Positions 53,163 to 63,265 of a stretch of DNA of 64,000 bases are shown here, piece by piece. The position numbers and the translations under genes were made by a program. The number at the start of each line of letters is the position of its first letter. Position 1 is the stretch's first letter. The notes beneath the pieces were generated by a model. That model saw only the letters and a program-made list of their open reading frames with translations, was not told the origin of the DNA and made no database searches. The stretch is from an uncultured Pseudokineococcus sp. (GTDB lineage: Bacteria > Actinomycetota > Actinomycetes > Actinomycetales > Quadrisphaeraceae): NCBI RefSeq assembly GCF_947495735.1, contig NZ_CANMAA010000001.1, forward strand, positions 62,001 through 126,000. The letters run 5' to 3'.

Positions 53163-54509
53163 TCAGGCGAAGGGGTCCAGGACCCGCCCGTCGGCGTCGA
53201 CCTGGGCCTCGACGCCGACGACGAGCTCGCCGGACGCGAGGCGCACGCGCAGCTGGTCGCCCGGGTCGGCCTCCAGGGCGTCGCGCAGGACGTGGCCGTC
53301 CGCGTCCTGCACCACGGCGTAGCCGCGCTCCAGCGTCGACGCCGGCGAGAGCGTGCGGACGGCGCGCCGCAGCCCGGCCACCTCCGCGACCTCACGCTCC
53401 AGGCGGCCCGCGAGCGCCCGCCGGGCCCGGGCCCGGGCCGCGCCCACGGCCTCCCGGCGCTCGGCCAGGCCGCGGCCGGGCTCGGCGAGCGCGGGGCGGG
53501 CGCGCAGCGAGCGCAGCTGCGCCGCCTCGGCCTCGAGCCGGGAGCCCAGTGCGCGCCTCAGCCGGTCGCGGGACGCCGCGACGCCGGCGAGCTCCTCGGC
53601 CACGGCGGGCACGACGCGCCGACCGGCGTCGGTGGGCGTGGACGCCCGCACGTCCGCCACGAGGTCGAGCAGGGGGGAGTCCACCTCGTGGCCGATGGCG
53701 CTGACGACGGGCGTGCGGCACGCCGCCACGGCTCGCACCAGGGCCTCGTTGCTGAAGGGCAGCAGGTCCTCCAGCGACCCGCCGCCGCGGGCGACCACGA
53801 GGACGTCGACCTCCTCGGCCGCGTCCAGCTCGGCGACGGCGCGGCTGACCTGCGCGACCGCGTCGACGCCCTGCACGACGACCTCGCGGACCTCGAACCG
53901 GACGCCGGGCCACCGGGCCCGCGCCGTCACGACGACGTCGTGCTCGGCCGCGCTGGCGCGGCCGCAGACGAGGCCGACGACGCGCGGCAGGAAGGGCAGG
54001 GGCTTCTTGCGCCCGGGGGCGAAGAGCCCCTCGGCGGCGAGCACCTGCTTGAGCGCCTCGACGCGGGCGAGCAGCTCGCCCGCGCCGACCGGGCGGATGG
54101 CGTCGGCCCGCATCTGCAGGCTCCCGCGCCGCGCCCAGAACTCCGGCGTCGCCCGGACGACGACCCGGGCGCCCTCGACGAGGGAGGGCCCGAGGGCGTC
54201 GAGGACGCGGACCGAGGTCGTCACGGACAGGGACATGTCCACGTCGGCGTCGCGCAGCACGCAGAAGGCGGTGGCCTGCCCCGGCCGGCGGGTCACCTGC
54301 ACCAGCTGGCCCTCGACCCAGACGGTCGACATCCGCCCGACGTAGTCGCTGATCTTGGCCGACAGCAGGCGCACCGGCCAGGGCTGCTCGGCGGTCGTCG
54401 CGGCGGCGGTCGCCGGCAGCTGGCGCGGGCGGTCCTCGCCCGCGGGTCCGTCCCCGCCACCCGCGCCGGGGCGTGCCGCCGGGCTCGGTCGGCTCGGCTG
54501 CTCGCTCAC
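53163..54509 (-). CDS. xseA: exodeoxyribonuclease VII large subunit
   Basis: [109 protein letters not shown]. Confidence 0.96.
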   Translation of the reverse strand: MSEQPSRPSPAARPGAGGGDGPAGEDRPRQLPATAAATTAEQPWPVRLLSAKISDYVGRMSTVWVEGQLVQVTRRPGQATAFCVLRDADVDMSLSVTTSVRVLDALGPSLVEGARVVVRATPEFWARRGSLQMRADAIRPVGAGELLARVEALKQVLAAEGLFAPGRKKPLPFLPRVVGLVCGRASAAEHDVVVTARARWPGVRFEVREVVVQGVDAVAQVSRAVAELDAAEEVDVLVVARGGGSLEDLLPFSNEALVRAVAACRTPVVSAIGHEVDSPLLDLVADVRASTPTDAGRRVVPAVAEELAGVAASRDRLRRALGSRLEAEAAQLRSLRARPALAEPGRGLAERREAVGAARARARRALAGRLEREVAEVAGLRRAVRTLSPASTLERGYAVVQDADGHVLRDALEADPGDQLRVRLASGELVVGVEAQVDADGRVLDPFA

Positions 54510-54569
54510 GCGGGCGACCCTACGCAGCGGCTGCGCGGGCCCGGGCGCGTGACCGCACCGCTCACGGGT

Positions 54570-54672
54570 GAGCCGCCGTCCGCTCCCCCGGGGAGCGCCT
54601 CGGAGAGGCGAGCCGCCGTCCACTCGCCCCGGGAGCTCCTCGACGGGGCGAGCCGGCGGCGGCCCTGCCTGC
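54570..54672. repeat. intergenic ~40-bp tandem repeat (2 clear copies plus partial third)
   Basis: gagccgccgtcc at 54570 and 54610, gagccggcgg at 54650. Confidence 0.75.
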
Positions 54673-54736
54673 GAGGGACGCCGGCACCGCCGGTGCGCGA
54701 CGGGTCGCCCCGGGGCCCGCTGCGTACTGTGGGTGC

Positions 54737-55921
54737 GTGACTCCCGCCCACCGCCCCGACCCGTCCGCCGCACGCACCGCCCCCGCTCAGCCGGGCCCGG
54801 TGGACGGCGGCGACTCGCCGACCGGCGACGAGGCGGACGGGCCCACCGCGCCCGGGGACGCCCGCGCCGAGGAGCAGATCGCCGAGCACGGCGCGTCGTC
54901 CTCGCCCGACGTGGCCGGGGTGGCCGACGCGGCTGCCGGCGGCGCCCGCTCCGGCGGGTCGGGCAAGCGGGTCCTGCTGGCCGCCCCCCGCGGCTACTGC
55001 GCCGGGGTGGACCGCGCCGTCATCGCGGTCGAGAAGGCGCTCGAGCACTACGGGGCGCCGGTCTACGTGCGCAAGGAGATCGTCCACAACAAGCACGTCG
55101 TCGCGACGCTGTCCGAGCGGGGCGCCGTCTTCGTGGACGAGACCGACCAGGTCCCCGAGGGCGCCACCGTCATCTTCTCCGCGCACGGGGTCTCGCCCGC
55201 CGTGCACGAGTCGGCGGCGCAGCGGCAGCTGAAGACGATCGACGCCACGTGCCCCCTGGTGACCAAGGTGCACAAGGAGGCCGTCCGCTTCGCCAAGGAC
55301 GACTACGACATCCTCCTCGTCGGCCACGAGGGCCACGAGGAGGTCGAGGGCACCGCCGGCGAGGCGCCGCAGCACGTGCAGCTCGTCGACGGCCCCGAGT
55401 CCGTGGACGCCGTCACCGTGCGCGACCCCGAGAAGGTCATCTGGCTGAGCCAGACGACGCTGTCGGTCGACGAGACGATGCAGACGGTCGAGCGGCTGCG
55501 CGAGCGCTTCCCGACGCTGCAGGACCCGCCCAGCGATGACATCTGCTACGCCACGCAGAACCGCCAGGTGGCGGTCAAGAAGATCGCCCCGAGCTGCGAC
55601 CTGCTGGTCGTCGTCGGGTCGGCCAACTCCTCCAACTCCGTCCGCCTCGTCGAGGTGGGCCTGCAGCACGGCGCGGCGGCCTCCTACCGCGTCGACCACA
55701 AGGGCGAGATGGACGAGTCGTGGCTGGACGGCGTCTCCACCGTCGGCGTGACGTCCGGCGCCTCGGTGCCGGAGATCCTCGTGACCGACCTGCTCGCCTG
55801 GCTCGCCGAGCGCGGCTACGGCGACGTCGAGGAGGTGCGCACAGCCTCGGAGGACCTGCTCTTCTCCCTGCCCCGCGAGCTGCGCGCCGACCTCAAGGCC
55901 ACCTCCGCCGCGAAGCACTGA
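54737..55921 (+). CDS. ispH: 4-hydroxy-3-methylbut-2-enyl diphosphate reductase
   Basis: [59 protein letters not shown]. Confidence 0.97.
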   Translation: MTPAHRPDPSAARTAPAQPGPVDGGDSPTGDEADGPTAPGDARAEEQIAEHGASSSPDVAGVADAAAGGARSGGSGKRVLLAAPRGYCAGVDRAVIAVEKALEHYGAPVYVRKEIVHNKHVVATLSERGAVFVDETDQVPEGATVIFSAHGVSPAVHESAAQRQLKTIDATCPLVTKVHKEAVRFAKDDYDILLVGHEGHEEVEGTAGEAPQHVQLVDGPESVDAVTVRDPEKVIWLSQTTLSVDETMQTVERLRERFPTLQDPPSDDICYATQNRQVAVKKIAPSCDLLVVVGSANSSNSVRLVEVGLQHGAAASYRVDHKGEMDESWLDGVSTVGVTSGASVPEILVTDLLAWLAERGYGDVEEVRTASEDLLFSLPRELRADLKATSAAKH

Positions 55922-55988
55922 GGAGCCCGGCGGGAGCGCGCAGGAGCCCGGCAGCACCGGGACGGCGGGCACCGGCTCGCACCGGTGC

Positions 55989-57242
55989 TCAGCCGGCCCG
56001 GCGGTCCTGGGCGCCGCCGGAGGCCTCTCGGGCGAGCCGCTCCGGGCGGTGCTCGCCCGCGTCGGTGAGCAGCTCCGGCGCCGTGAGCGGCCGCGGGGCG
56101 TCGACGAGAGGCTCGACCTCGGGGATGTCGTCGTCGACCAGCCCCATCTCCGCCAGGCGCCGCGCCGAGACCAGGACGCGGCGCTCCAGCGTCCCGACGA
56201 GCCCGTTGTAGTCCTCCACGGCGCGGTGCAGCGAGCGCCCGAGGGCGCTGGCGCCGCGACCCAGCCCGCCGAGGCGGCGGTGCAGCTCGCGACCGGTCTC
56301 CAGCAGGGCCCGCGCGCTGCCGGCGAGGGCGTCCTGCTGCCACGTCAGGGCCACCGTGCGCAGCAGCGCCAGGAGCGTCGTCGGGGTGGCGAGGACGACG
56401 CCGCGCCCCATCGCGTGCTCCAGCAGGGCGGGGTCGGCCTCGCAGGCGGCCGCGAGGAAGGACTCCCCGGGCACGAAGCACACGACGAGCTCGGGGGAGG
56501 GCTCGAAGGCCTCCCAGTACCGCTTGGCGGCCAGGTCGTCGACGTGGCCCCGCAGCGCCTTCGCGTGGGCGGCCGCGGCGGCGTGCTGGCGCCGGGCCGC
56601 GGCCCCCGGGTCCTCCCCGGCCCGCGCGGCCTGGGCCGCCTCGAGGAACGCGGCCAGCGGCGCCTTGGCGTCGACGACGACGCTCTTGCCGCCCGGCAGC
56701 CGGACGACGGCGTCGGGGCGCACCCGCTCCCCGTCGGGGCGGGTGGCCGTGACCTGCCGCTCGACGTCGACCCGCTCCAGCATGCCGGCGTGCTCGACGA
56801 CGCGGCGCAGCTGCACCTCGCCCCACGCGCCCCGGGCGCTCGGGCTGCGCAGCGCCCCCGCCAGGGCTGTCGTCTCGGTGCGCAGCGCCTCGCCCGAGCG
56901 GCGCACGCCCTCGAGCTGCGCCTCCAGGCGGCCCACCTGCGCCGCGCGCTCGGCCTCCAGGGCACCGACCGTGCGCTCCACCCGCGCGAGGCTGCTGGTG
57001 AGGGGGGCCAGGCCCAGCGCCAGCTCGTGCTCGTCCTCGCGCGCCGCCTCGGCCGCCGCGACCCGCTCCCGCGCGGCGTCGCGCTCCGCGACGGCGCGCG
57101 CCAGGGCGAGCTCGGCGTCCCGGCGGCCGTCCAGGGCGCCGCGGCGCACCCCGGCGCGGTGCCCGGCCCACGCCGCGCCGCCGACGAGCGCCAGGAGGAC
57201 CAGCGACGCCACGAGGGCCGGCGCCAGCGCGGAGGTCGTCAT
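55989..57242 (-). CDS. rmuC: DNA recombination protein RmuC
   Basis: GAWGEVQLRRVVEHAGMLERVDVERQV; LPGGKSVVVDAKAPLAAFLEA; SFLAAACEADPALLEHAMGRGVVLATPTTLLALLRTVALTW. Confidence 0.94.
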   Translation of the reverse strand: MTTSALAPALVASLVLLALVGGAAWAGHRAGVRRGALDGRRDAELALARAVAERDAARERVAAAEAAREDEHELALGLAPLTSSLARVERTVGALEAERAAQVGRLEAQLEGVRRSGEALRTETTALAGALRSPSARGAWGEVQLRRVVEHAGMLERVDVERQVTATRPDGERVRPDAVVRLPGGKSVVVDAKAPLAAFLEAAQAARAGEDPGAAARRQHAAAAAHAKALRGHVDDLAAKRYWEAFEPSPELVVCFVPGESFLAAACEADPALLEHAMGRGVVLATPTTLLALLRTVALTWQQDALAGSARALLETGRELHRRLGGLGRGASALGRSLHRAVEDYNGLVGTLERRVLVSARRLAEMGLVDDDIPEVEPLVDAPRPLTAPELLTDAGEHRPERLAREASGGAQDRRAG

Positions 57243-57386
57243 GCGGCGGAGCGTGGCACCGACCCCCGACATCGCCGCGTCCCGTCGCGCGTGTCGCCGC
57301 GCTCGTCCTCGGAGGACGTCTCGGGGGCGTGCCGTCGCCCGTCCGCCCGGGAGCGGCGCCGGCGACGTCGCTGGCAGAGTGCCGGT

Positions 57387-58007
57387 GTGCGAGCAGAGGA
57401 CCCGTCGAGCGCCGAGGCCCTCCCCGCCAACCGCTGGCTCGCCGAGACCGGGGGCACCCGCGGGCCGGAGTACGCGGCGCGGTTCGCCGAGCTGGCCGGG
57501 GCGGGGGAGGACGTGCACGGCGAGGCCGCCGCCGTCGACGCGCTGCTGCCCCGGCGGGCCCGCGTCCTGGACGCCGGGTGCGGCACCGGGCGGGTGGCGA
57601 GCGAGCTCGCCCGGCGCGGGCACCTCGTCACCGGGGTGGACCTCGACGCCTCGATGCTCGAGGAGGCGCGCCGGGCCGACCCCGCCGGGCGCTGGGTGCT
57701 CGGGGACCTGCTCGAGGTGGCCCCCGAGGAGGTCGGCGCGCCCCTGGACGCCGTCGTCCTCGCCGGCAACGTCGTCGTCTACCTCACCCCCGGCACCGAG
57801 GGGGACGTCCTGACCCGGCTCGCGGGGTGGCTCGTGCCCGGGGGCCTGCTCGTCGCGGGGTTCGCCGCCGACCGCCACGTCGCGCCCGAGGACCTCGCGG
57901 GCTGGTGCGCCGCCGCCGGCCTGGAGCCCGTCGACTCCTGGGGCGGGTGGGGCGGGGAGCCCGCGGGTGGGGACTACAGCGTCCAGGTCCACCGCCGCCG
58001 GCGGTGA
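57387..58007 (+). CDS. class I SAM-dependent methyltransferase
   Basis: ARVLDAGCGTGRVASELARRGHLVTGVDLDASMLEEARRADP. Confidence 0.88.
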   Translation: MRAEDPSSAEALPANRWLAETGGTRGPEYAARFAELAGAGEDVHGEAAAVDALLPRRARVLDAGCGTGRVASELARRGHLVTGVDLDASMLEEARRADPAGRWVLGDLLEVAPEEVGAPLDAVVLAGNVVVYLTPGTEGDVLTRLAGWLVPGGLLVAGFAADRHVAPEDLAGWCAAAGLEPVDSWGGWGGEPAGGDYSVQVHRRRR

Positions 58008-58009
58008 GA

Positions 58010-58054
58010 GCACTGAGCGCACTGGGCGCCCTGAGCGCCTCGAGCGCACCGACC
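58010..58054. repeat. degenerate 9-bp tandem repeat (GCACTGAGC-like, about five units) upstream of ychF
   Basis: gcactgagc gcactgggc gccctgagc gcctcgagc gcaccgacc. Confidence 0.7.
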
Positions 58055-58084
58055 ACCCCGGTCGCCCCGTAGGCTCCTGTTCCC

Positions 58085-59170
58085 GTGGCTCTCACCCTCG
58101 GCATCGTCGGACTGCCCAACGTCGGCAAGTCGACCCTCTTCAACGCCCTCACCCGCAACGACGTGCTCGCGGCGAACTACCCGTTCGCGACGATCGAGCC
58201 CAACGTCGGCGTGGTCCCGCTCCCGGACCCCCGGCTGCAGGTCCTCGCGGGGATCTCCGGCAGCGAGAAGGTCCTGCCCGCGACCGTGTCCTTCGTCGAC
58301 ATCGCCGGCATCGTCAAGGGCGCCAGCGAGGGGGAGGGGCTGGGCAACAAGTTCCTCGCGACGATCCGCGAGGCCGACGCCATCTGCCAGGTCGTGCGGG
58401 TGTTCTCCGACCCGGACGTCGTCCACGTCGACGGGCGCGTGGACCCGGCCTCCGACATGGAGACCGTCGCCACCGAGCTCGTCCTCGCCGACCTCCAGAC
58501 CCTCGAGCGCGCGCTCCCGCGCCTGGAGAAGGAGGTCAAGGGCAAGAGGGCCGACCCGGCGGTGCTGGCCGCCGCGCAGGCGGCCGTCGCCGTCCTCGAG
58601 CGGGGCACGGCGCTCTCGCAGGGCGCCGCCGACGCCGGCGTGGAGCTCGAGCACCTGCGCGACCTCACGCTGCTGACCACCAAGCCCTTCGTCTACGTCT
58701 TCAACACCGACGAGGCGGGGCTGGCCGACACCGCCCGCCGGGCCGAGCTCGAGGCGCTGGTGGCCCCCGCGGGCTGCGTGTTCCTCGACGCGGCCGTCGA
58801 GTCCGAGCTCGTGGAGCTGGACCCCGAGGACGCCGCCGAGCTGCTGGCCTCGACGGGCCAGACCGAGTCCGGCCTGGACCAGCTGGCCCGGGTCGGCTTC
58901 GAGACGCTGGGCCTGCAGACGTACCTGACGACGGGGCCGAAGGAGTCCCGCGCCTGGACCATCCGCCGCGGGTGGACGGCGCCGCAGGCGGCCGGCGTCA
59001 TCCACACCGACTTCCAGCGCGGCTTCATCAAGGCCGAGGTCGTCTCCTACGCCGACCTCGTCGACGCCGGCTCGCACGCCGAGGCCAAGGCGCGCGGACG
59101 CGTCCGCATCGAGGGCAAGGACTACGTGATGGCCGACGGCGACGTCGTGGAGTTCCGCTTCAACGTCTGA
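58085..59170 (+). CDS. ychF: redox-regulated ATPase YchF
   Basis: MALTLGIVGLPNVGKSTLFNALTRNDVLAANYPFATIEPNVGVVPLPDPRL. Confidence 0.98.
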   Translation: MALTLGIVGLPNVGKSTLFNALTRNDVLAANYPFATIEPNVGVVPLPDPRLQVLAGISGSEKVLPATVSFVDIAGIVKGASEGEGLGNKFLATIREADAICQVVRVFSDPDVVHVDGRVDPASDMETVATELVLADLQTLERALPRLEKEVKGKRADPAVLAAAQAAVAVLERGTALSQGAADAGVELEHLRDLTLLTTKPFVYVFNTDEAGLADTARRAELEALVAPAGCVFLDAAVESELVELDPEDAAELLASTGQTESGLDQLARVGFETLGLQTYLTTGPKESRAWTIRRGWTAPQAAGVIHTDFQRGFIKAEVVSYADLVDAGSHAEAKARGRVRIEGKDYVMADGDVVEFRFNV

Positions 59171-59460
59171 CGGCCGCTGCTCCCGGGGTGCTCGGGCCCG
59201 TTCCGAGGGGGTGGGACCGGACCGCCCGGGGCGGGCCCGGCTGCGCCGGTCCCGTGCGGGTGGATCCCAGGTGACGTCCAGGTGGCCCGGAGATGACGAC
59301 CCCCGGGCGCCCCGCGCGGTCACGGGCAGGTCTCGTTCTGGTCTCAACACCTCTCGAGTGCGGAGGGCCGTGCTCCGGCGGCCCCCCGACGTGCTTATCG
59401 TCTGCGCCAGCCAGGGTGCCCAGCGCGCTCGAGGCCACCACACCCACGAGGAGGAACCAC

Positions 59461-61137
59461 ATGCGTGTCCCCACGCGGACCACGCGCGCCATGGCGGTCG
59501 CGATGGCTGGCGTCTTCGCCCTGAGCGCCTGCGGCGGCTCGGACGACGGCGGCTCGGGCGGCTCGGGCGGCTCCGGCGGCTCCGGCGGCGGCAGCGGCGA
59601 CGGCACCTGGAGCATGTACATCGGCAACCCGGAGAACCCGATCGTCCCGGGCAACACCACGGAGTCCGAGGGCAGCCAGGTCGTCGACGGGCTCTGGACC
59701 GGCCTGGTGCAGTACGCCGAGGACGGCTCGGTCGAGTACACCGGCGTCGCCGAGTCCATCGAGTCCGAGGACAACGTCACCTGGACGGTCACCCTCAAGG
59801 ACGGCTGGACCTTCCACGACGACACGCCCGTCACCGCCAGCAGCTTCGTCGACGCCTGGAACTACACGGCGCTGTCGACGAACGCCCAGGGCGGCTCGTA
59901 CTTCTTCTCCAACATCGTCGGCTACGACGCCCTGCAGGGCGAGACGGACGACGAGGGCAACGTCGTGGCCGAGCCCTCGGCCACGGAGATGAGCGGCCTG
60001 ACGGTCGTCGACGACCAGACCTTCACGGTCGAGCTGACCGAGCCGTTCTCGATCTTCCCGACCACGGTCGGGTACTCGGCGTTCTACCCCCTCTCGGAGG
60101 CCTTCCTGGCCGACCCCGAGACGATGGCGACCGACGTCCCCATCGGCAACGGCCCCTTCATGGCGACGACGCCCTTCGAGGACAGCGTCGGCTTCGAGAC
60201 GACTCGCTTCGAGGACTACGCCGGGGAGAACCCCGCGCAGTCCGGCGGTGTGGAGTACCGGGTCTACACCGACGTCAACACCGCCTACGCCGACGTCCAG
60301 GCGGGCAACCTCGACGTGATCAACCCGATCCCGCCGGACGCCATCGCCACCGCGGAGGAGGAGTTCGGGGACCGCTTCGCCGAGGCCGAGTCGAGCTCGT
60401 TCACCTACGTCGGCTTCCCGACGTACGACGAGCGCTTCTCCGACCCGCGCGTGCGCCAGGCCTTCTCGATGGCCATCGACCGCCAGGCCATCACGGACGC
60501 CATCTTCCAGGGCACCCGCGTGCCGGCCGACGCCGCCGTGGCGCCGACGGTCGAGGGCTACCGCGAGGGCGCCTGCGAGTACTGCGCCCTCGACGTCGAG
60601 CGCGCCAACCAGCTGCTCGACGAGGCCGGCTTCGACCGCAGCCAGCCGGTCGAGCTGTGGTTCAACGCGGGCGCCGGCCACGACGCGTGGATGCAGGCCG
60701 TCGGCAACCAGTTCCGCGAGAACGTCGGCGTGGACTACCAGCTGCGCGGCGACCTCGAGTTCGCGCAGTACCTCCCCCTCGGCGACGAGCAGGGCTTCAC
60801 CGGCCCGTTCCGCCTCGGCTGGGTCATGGACTACCCGAGCGCCCAGAACTACCTGCAGCCGCTGTACACGCAGGAGGCGCTGCCGCCGAACGGGTCGAAC
60901 GCGACCTTCTACACCAACCCCGAGTTCGACGAGCAGCTCGCCCTGGGCAACCAGGCGGACAGCCCCGAGGACGCGGTGGAGTACTACAACGCGGCGGAGG
61001 ACATCATCCTCGAGGACATGCCGATCGCGCCCATGTTCTTCGGCCTGTCGCAGTTCGTGTGGTCCGAGCGCGTCGGCGACGTGACCGTCGACGTGTTCAC
61101 CCACGTCAACGCCGCGGACGTGACGGTCAGCGAGTGA
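59461..61137 (+). CDS. dipeptide/oligopeptide ABC transporter substrate-binding lipoprotein with Gly-Ser linker
   Basis: MAGVFALSACGGSDDGGSGGSGGSGGSGGGSGDGTWSMYIGNPENPIVPGNTTESEGSQVVDGLWTGL. Confidence 0.94.
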   Translation: MRVPTRTTRAMAVAMAGVFALSACGGSDDGGSGGSGGSGGSGGGSGDGTWSMYIGNPENPIVPGNTTESEGSQVVDGLWTGLVQYAEDGSVEYTGVAESIESEDNVTWTVTLKDGWTFHDDTPVTASSFVDAWNYTALSTNAQGGSYFFSNIVGYDALQGETDDEGNVVAEPSATEMSGLTVVDDQTFTVELTEPFSIFPTTVGYSAFYPLSEAFLADPETMATDVPIGNGPFMATTPFEDSVGFETTRFEDYAGENPAQSGGVEYRVYTDVNTAYADVQAGNLDVINPIPPDAIATAEEEFGDRFAEAESSSFTYVGFPTYDERFSDPRVRQAFSMAIDRQAITDAIFQGTRVPADAAVAPTVEGYREGACEYCALDVERANQLLDEAGFDRSQPVELWFNAGAGHDAWMQAVGNQFRENVGVDYQLRGDLEFAQYLPLGDEQGFTGPFRLGWVMDYPSAQNYLQPLYTQEALPPNGSNATFYTNPEFDEQLALGNQADSPEDAVEYYNAAEDIILEDMPIAPMFFGLSQFVWSERVGDVTVDVFTHVNAADVTVSE

Positions 61138-61166
61138 CGACGCGGTAGCGTCCCACCGCTCCACGA

Positions 61167-61213
61167 ACGCGGGGTGCGGGTGCCCTCCTGGCGAGGGCGC
61201 CCGCACCCCGCGT
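61167..61213 (+). terminator. 21-bp hairpin inside the dipeptide ABC operon (candidate attenuator or mRNA-stability element)
   Basis: acgcggggtgcgggtgccctc / gagggcgcccgcaccccgcgt, 5-nt loop, one G-U pair. Confidence 0.85.
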
Positions 61214-61308
61214 GCGTGGGCCTGCCGGCCGTCGTCGTCACCCACGGGGCCGTCCGGCTGTTCCCCAGCGCCGACCACCCCGCCGGTGCCCGACCCGAGG
61301 AGAGACCC

Positions 61309-62232
61309 GTGGGCCGCTACGTCGCGCGCCGACTGCTCCTGACGATCCCCGTGCTCATCGGGGCCTCGTTCTTGATCTTCGCCATGGTGTACGCCCTGCC
61401 CGGCGACCCCATCCGGGCCCTGGCCGGGGACCGCCCGCTCCCGGCGTCCGTCCAAGCGGCTCTGACCGCCGAGTTCAACCTCGACGACCCCCTGCTCGTC
61501 CAGTACGCCAAGTACGTCGGGGGGCTCCTGCAGGGCGACTTCGGCACCGACTTCCGCGGTCGGCCGGTGCTCGACACCATCAGCCAGCGCCTGCCGGTGA
61601 CCGTCACGCTGACGGCCGTCGCCATCTTCTTCGAGATCCTCATCGGCATCACGGCCGGGGTGCTCGCCGGTCTGCGCCGCGGCTCCTTCTTCGACAACCT
61701 GGTGCTCGTCTCCACGACGCTGGTCGTGTCGATCCCGGTGCTCGTGCTCGGCTTCGTCAGCCAGTACGTCCTCGGGGTGCGGCTGGGCTGGTTCCCCGTG
61801 GCCGGCATCACCCAGGGCCTCTACAGCTACCTGCTGCCGGGCTTCATCCTGGCGGCGACCTCGCTCGCCTACGTGACGCGCCTGACGCGCACGAGCCTCG
61901 CCGACAGCCTGCGGGCCGACTACGTGCGCACGGCGCGGGCCAAGGGCCTGGCGCCCCGCACCGTCGTCGTGCGCCACACGCTGCGCAACAGCCTCATCCC
62001 GGTCGTCACCTTCATCGGGGCCGACATCGGGGGGCTGCTGGGCGGCGCCATCATCACCGAGGCCGTCTTCAACATCCCGGGGCTCGGTCGCGCCGTGTTC
62101 GACGCGGTCAGCCAGCAGGAGGGGGCCGTGGTCGTGGGCATCATCACGCTGATGGTCTTCTTCTTCATCTTCTTCAACCTGGTCGTCGACGTCCTCTACG
62201 CCGTCCTCGACCCGAGGATCCGATATGAGTGA
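61309..62232 (+). CDS. dipeptide ABC transporter permease (DppB-like)
   Basis: VGRYVARRLLLTIPVLIGASFLIFAMVYALPGDPIRALAGDRPL. Confidence 0.95.
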   Translation: MGRYVARRLLLTIPVLIGASFLIFAMVYALPGDPIRALAGDRPLPASVQAALTAEFNLDDPLLVQYAKYVGGLLQGDFGTDFRGRPVLDTISQRLPVTVTLTAVAIFFEILIGITAGVLAGLRRGSFFDNLVLVSTTLVVSIPVLVLGFVSQYVLGVRLGWFPVAGITQGLYSYLLPGFILAATSLAYVTRLTRTSLADSLRADYVRTARAKGLAPRTVVVRHTLRNSLIPVVTFIGADIGGLLGGAIITEAVFNIPGLGRAVFDAVSQQEGAVVVGIITLMVFFFIFFNLVVDVLYAVLDPRIRYE

Positions 62233-63265
62233 CCGCGACCCCGTCGCCTCCGCCGTCGACCCGAAGCTGTCCAGGGACTCGCGGCACCCTCGGGACCCCG
62301 AGCAGCGGCACGACGAGGTGGAGGCCGGCACGACGACGGGCCTGGCCGCCCCCGACGTCGACCAGACCGACGGGAGCCAGACGTCGCTGTGGGGCGACGC
62401 CTGGCGCGAGCTGCGCCGACGGCCCTTCTTCTGGATCGGCGGCGTCCTCGCGCTGGTCTTCCTGACCATGGCGGTGTTCCCGGCCCTCTTCGCCGGCGGG
62501 GCCGACCCGCGCGCCTGCAGCCTCTCCAACTCGAACCTCCCGCCCTCGGCGGAGCACCTGTTCGGCTACGACCAGCAGGGGTGCGACTACCGCGCCACCG
62601 TGGTCTACGGCGCCCGCAACTCGCTGCTCATCGGCTTCACCGCCGTCGTCGGCGTCCTGGCGGTCGGCGTCGTGATCGGCGCCGTCGCCGGCTACTTCGG
62701 CGGGTGGGTGGACAGCCTGCTGGCGCGCATCGCCGACGTCTTCTACGCGCTGCCGCTCATCCTCGGCGCCCTGGTGCTCCTGCGCGTCGGTCCGGAGATG
62801 CGCGTCTTCGGGCAGCCCATCCCGATCATCTCCGAGCGCGGCCCGGGAGCCATCGCGATCGCCCTCACCATCTTCGGGTGGATGACGGCGATGCGCCTGG
62901 TGCGCTCGCAGGTCATCGCGATCAAGAGCTCGGACTACGTGGCCGCGGCGCGCGCGCTGGGGGCGGGGAGCTTCCGCATCCTCACTCGCCACATCCTGCC
63001 CAACGCCGTGGCCCCGGTGCTCGTCTACGCGACCATCACCGTGGGCGCGCTCATCGCGGCCGAGGCGGCGCTGACCTACCTCGGCGTCGGGCTCCAGCAG
63101 CCCGCCTTCTCGTGGGGTCTGCAGATCAGCGCCGGCCAGAACCTGCTGCGCACGGCGCCGCACCTGGTGCTCATCCCGAGCGCCGTCCTGTCCCTGACCG
63201 TGATGGGCTTCATCATGATGGGCGACGCCCTGCGCGACGCCCTCGACCCGAGGCAGCGCTCATGA
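62225..63265 (+). CDS. dipeptide ABC transporter permease (DppC-like)
   Basis: LWGDAWRELRRRPFFWIGGVLALVFLTMAVFPALFAGGADP; YVAAARALGAGSFRILTRHILPNAVAPVLVYATI. Confidence 0.95.
   Translation: MSDRDPVASAVDPKLSRDSRHPRDPEQRHDEVEAGTTTGLAAPDVDQTDGSQTSLWGDAWRELRRRPFFWIGGVLALVFLTMAVFPALFAGGADPRACSLSNSNLPPSAEHLFGYDQQGCDYRATVVYGARNSLLIGFTAVVGVLAVGVVIGAVAGYFGGWVDSLLARIADVFYALPLILGALVLLRVGPEMRVFGQPIPIISERGPGAIAIALTIFGWMTAMRLVRSQVIAIKSSDYVAAARALGAGSFRILTRHILPNAVAPVLVYATITVGALIAAEAALTYLGVGLQQPAFSWGLQISAGQNLLRTAPHLVLIPSAVLSLTVMGFIMMGDALRDALDPRQRS

Noticed and set aside
59541-59595. Gly-Ser repeat in the peptide-binding lipoprotein as a novel repeat system
   Set aside because: Simple flexible linker after the lipobox cysteine, common in actinobacterial lipoproteins.
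59395-62529. 1044-aa minus-strand ORF
   Set aside because: Antisense shadow of the dipeptide ABC transporter genes; His/Arg/Gly/Ala-rich composition.
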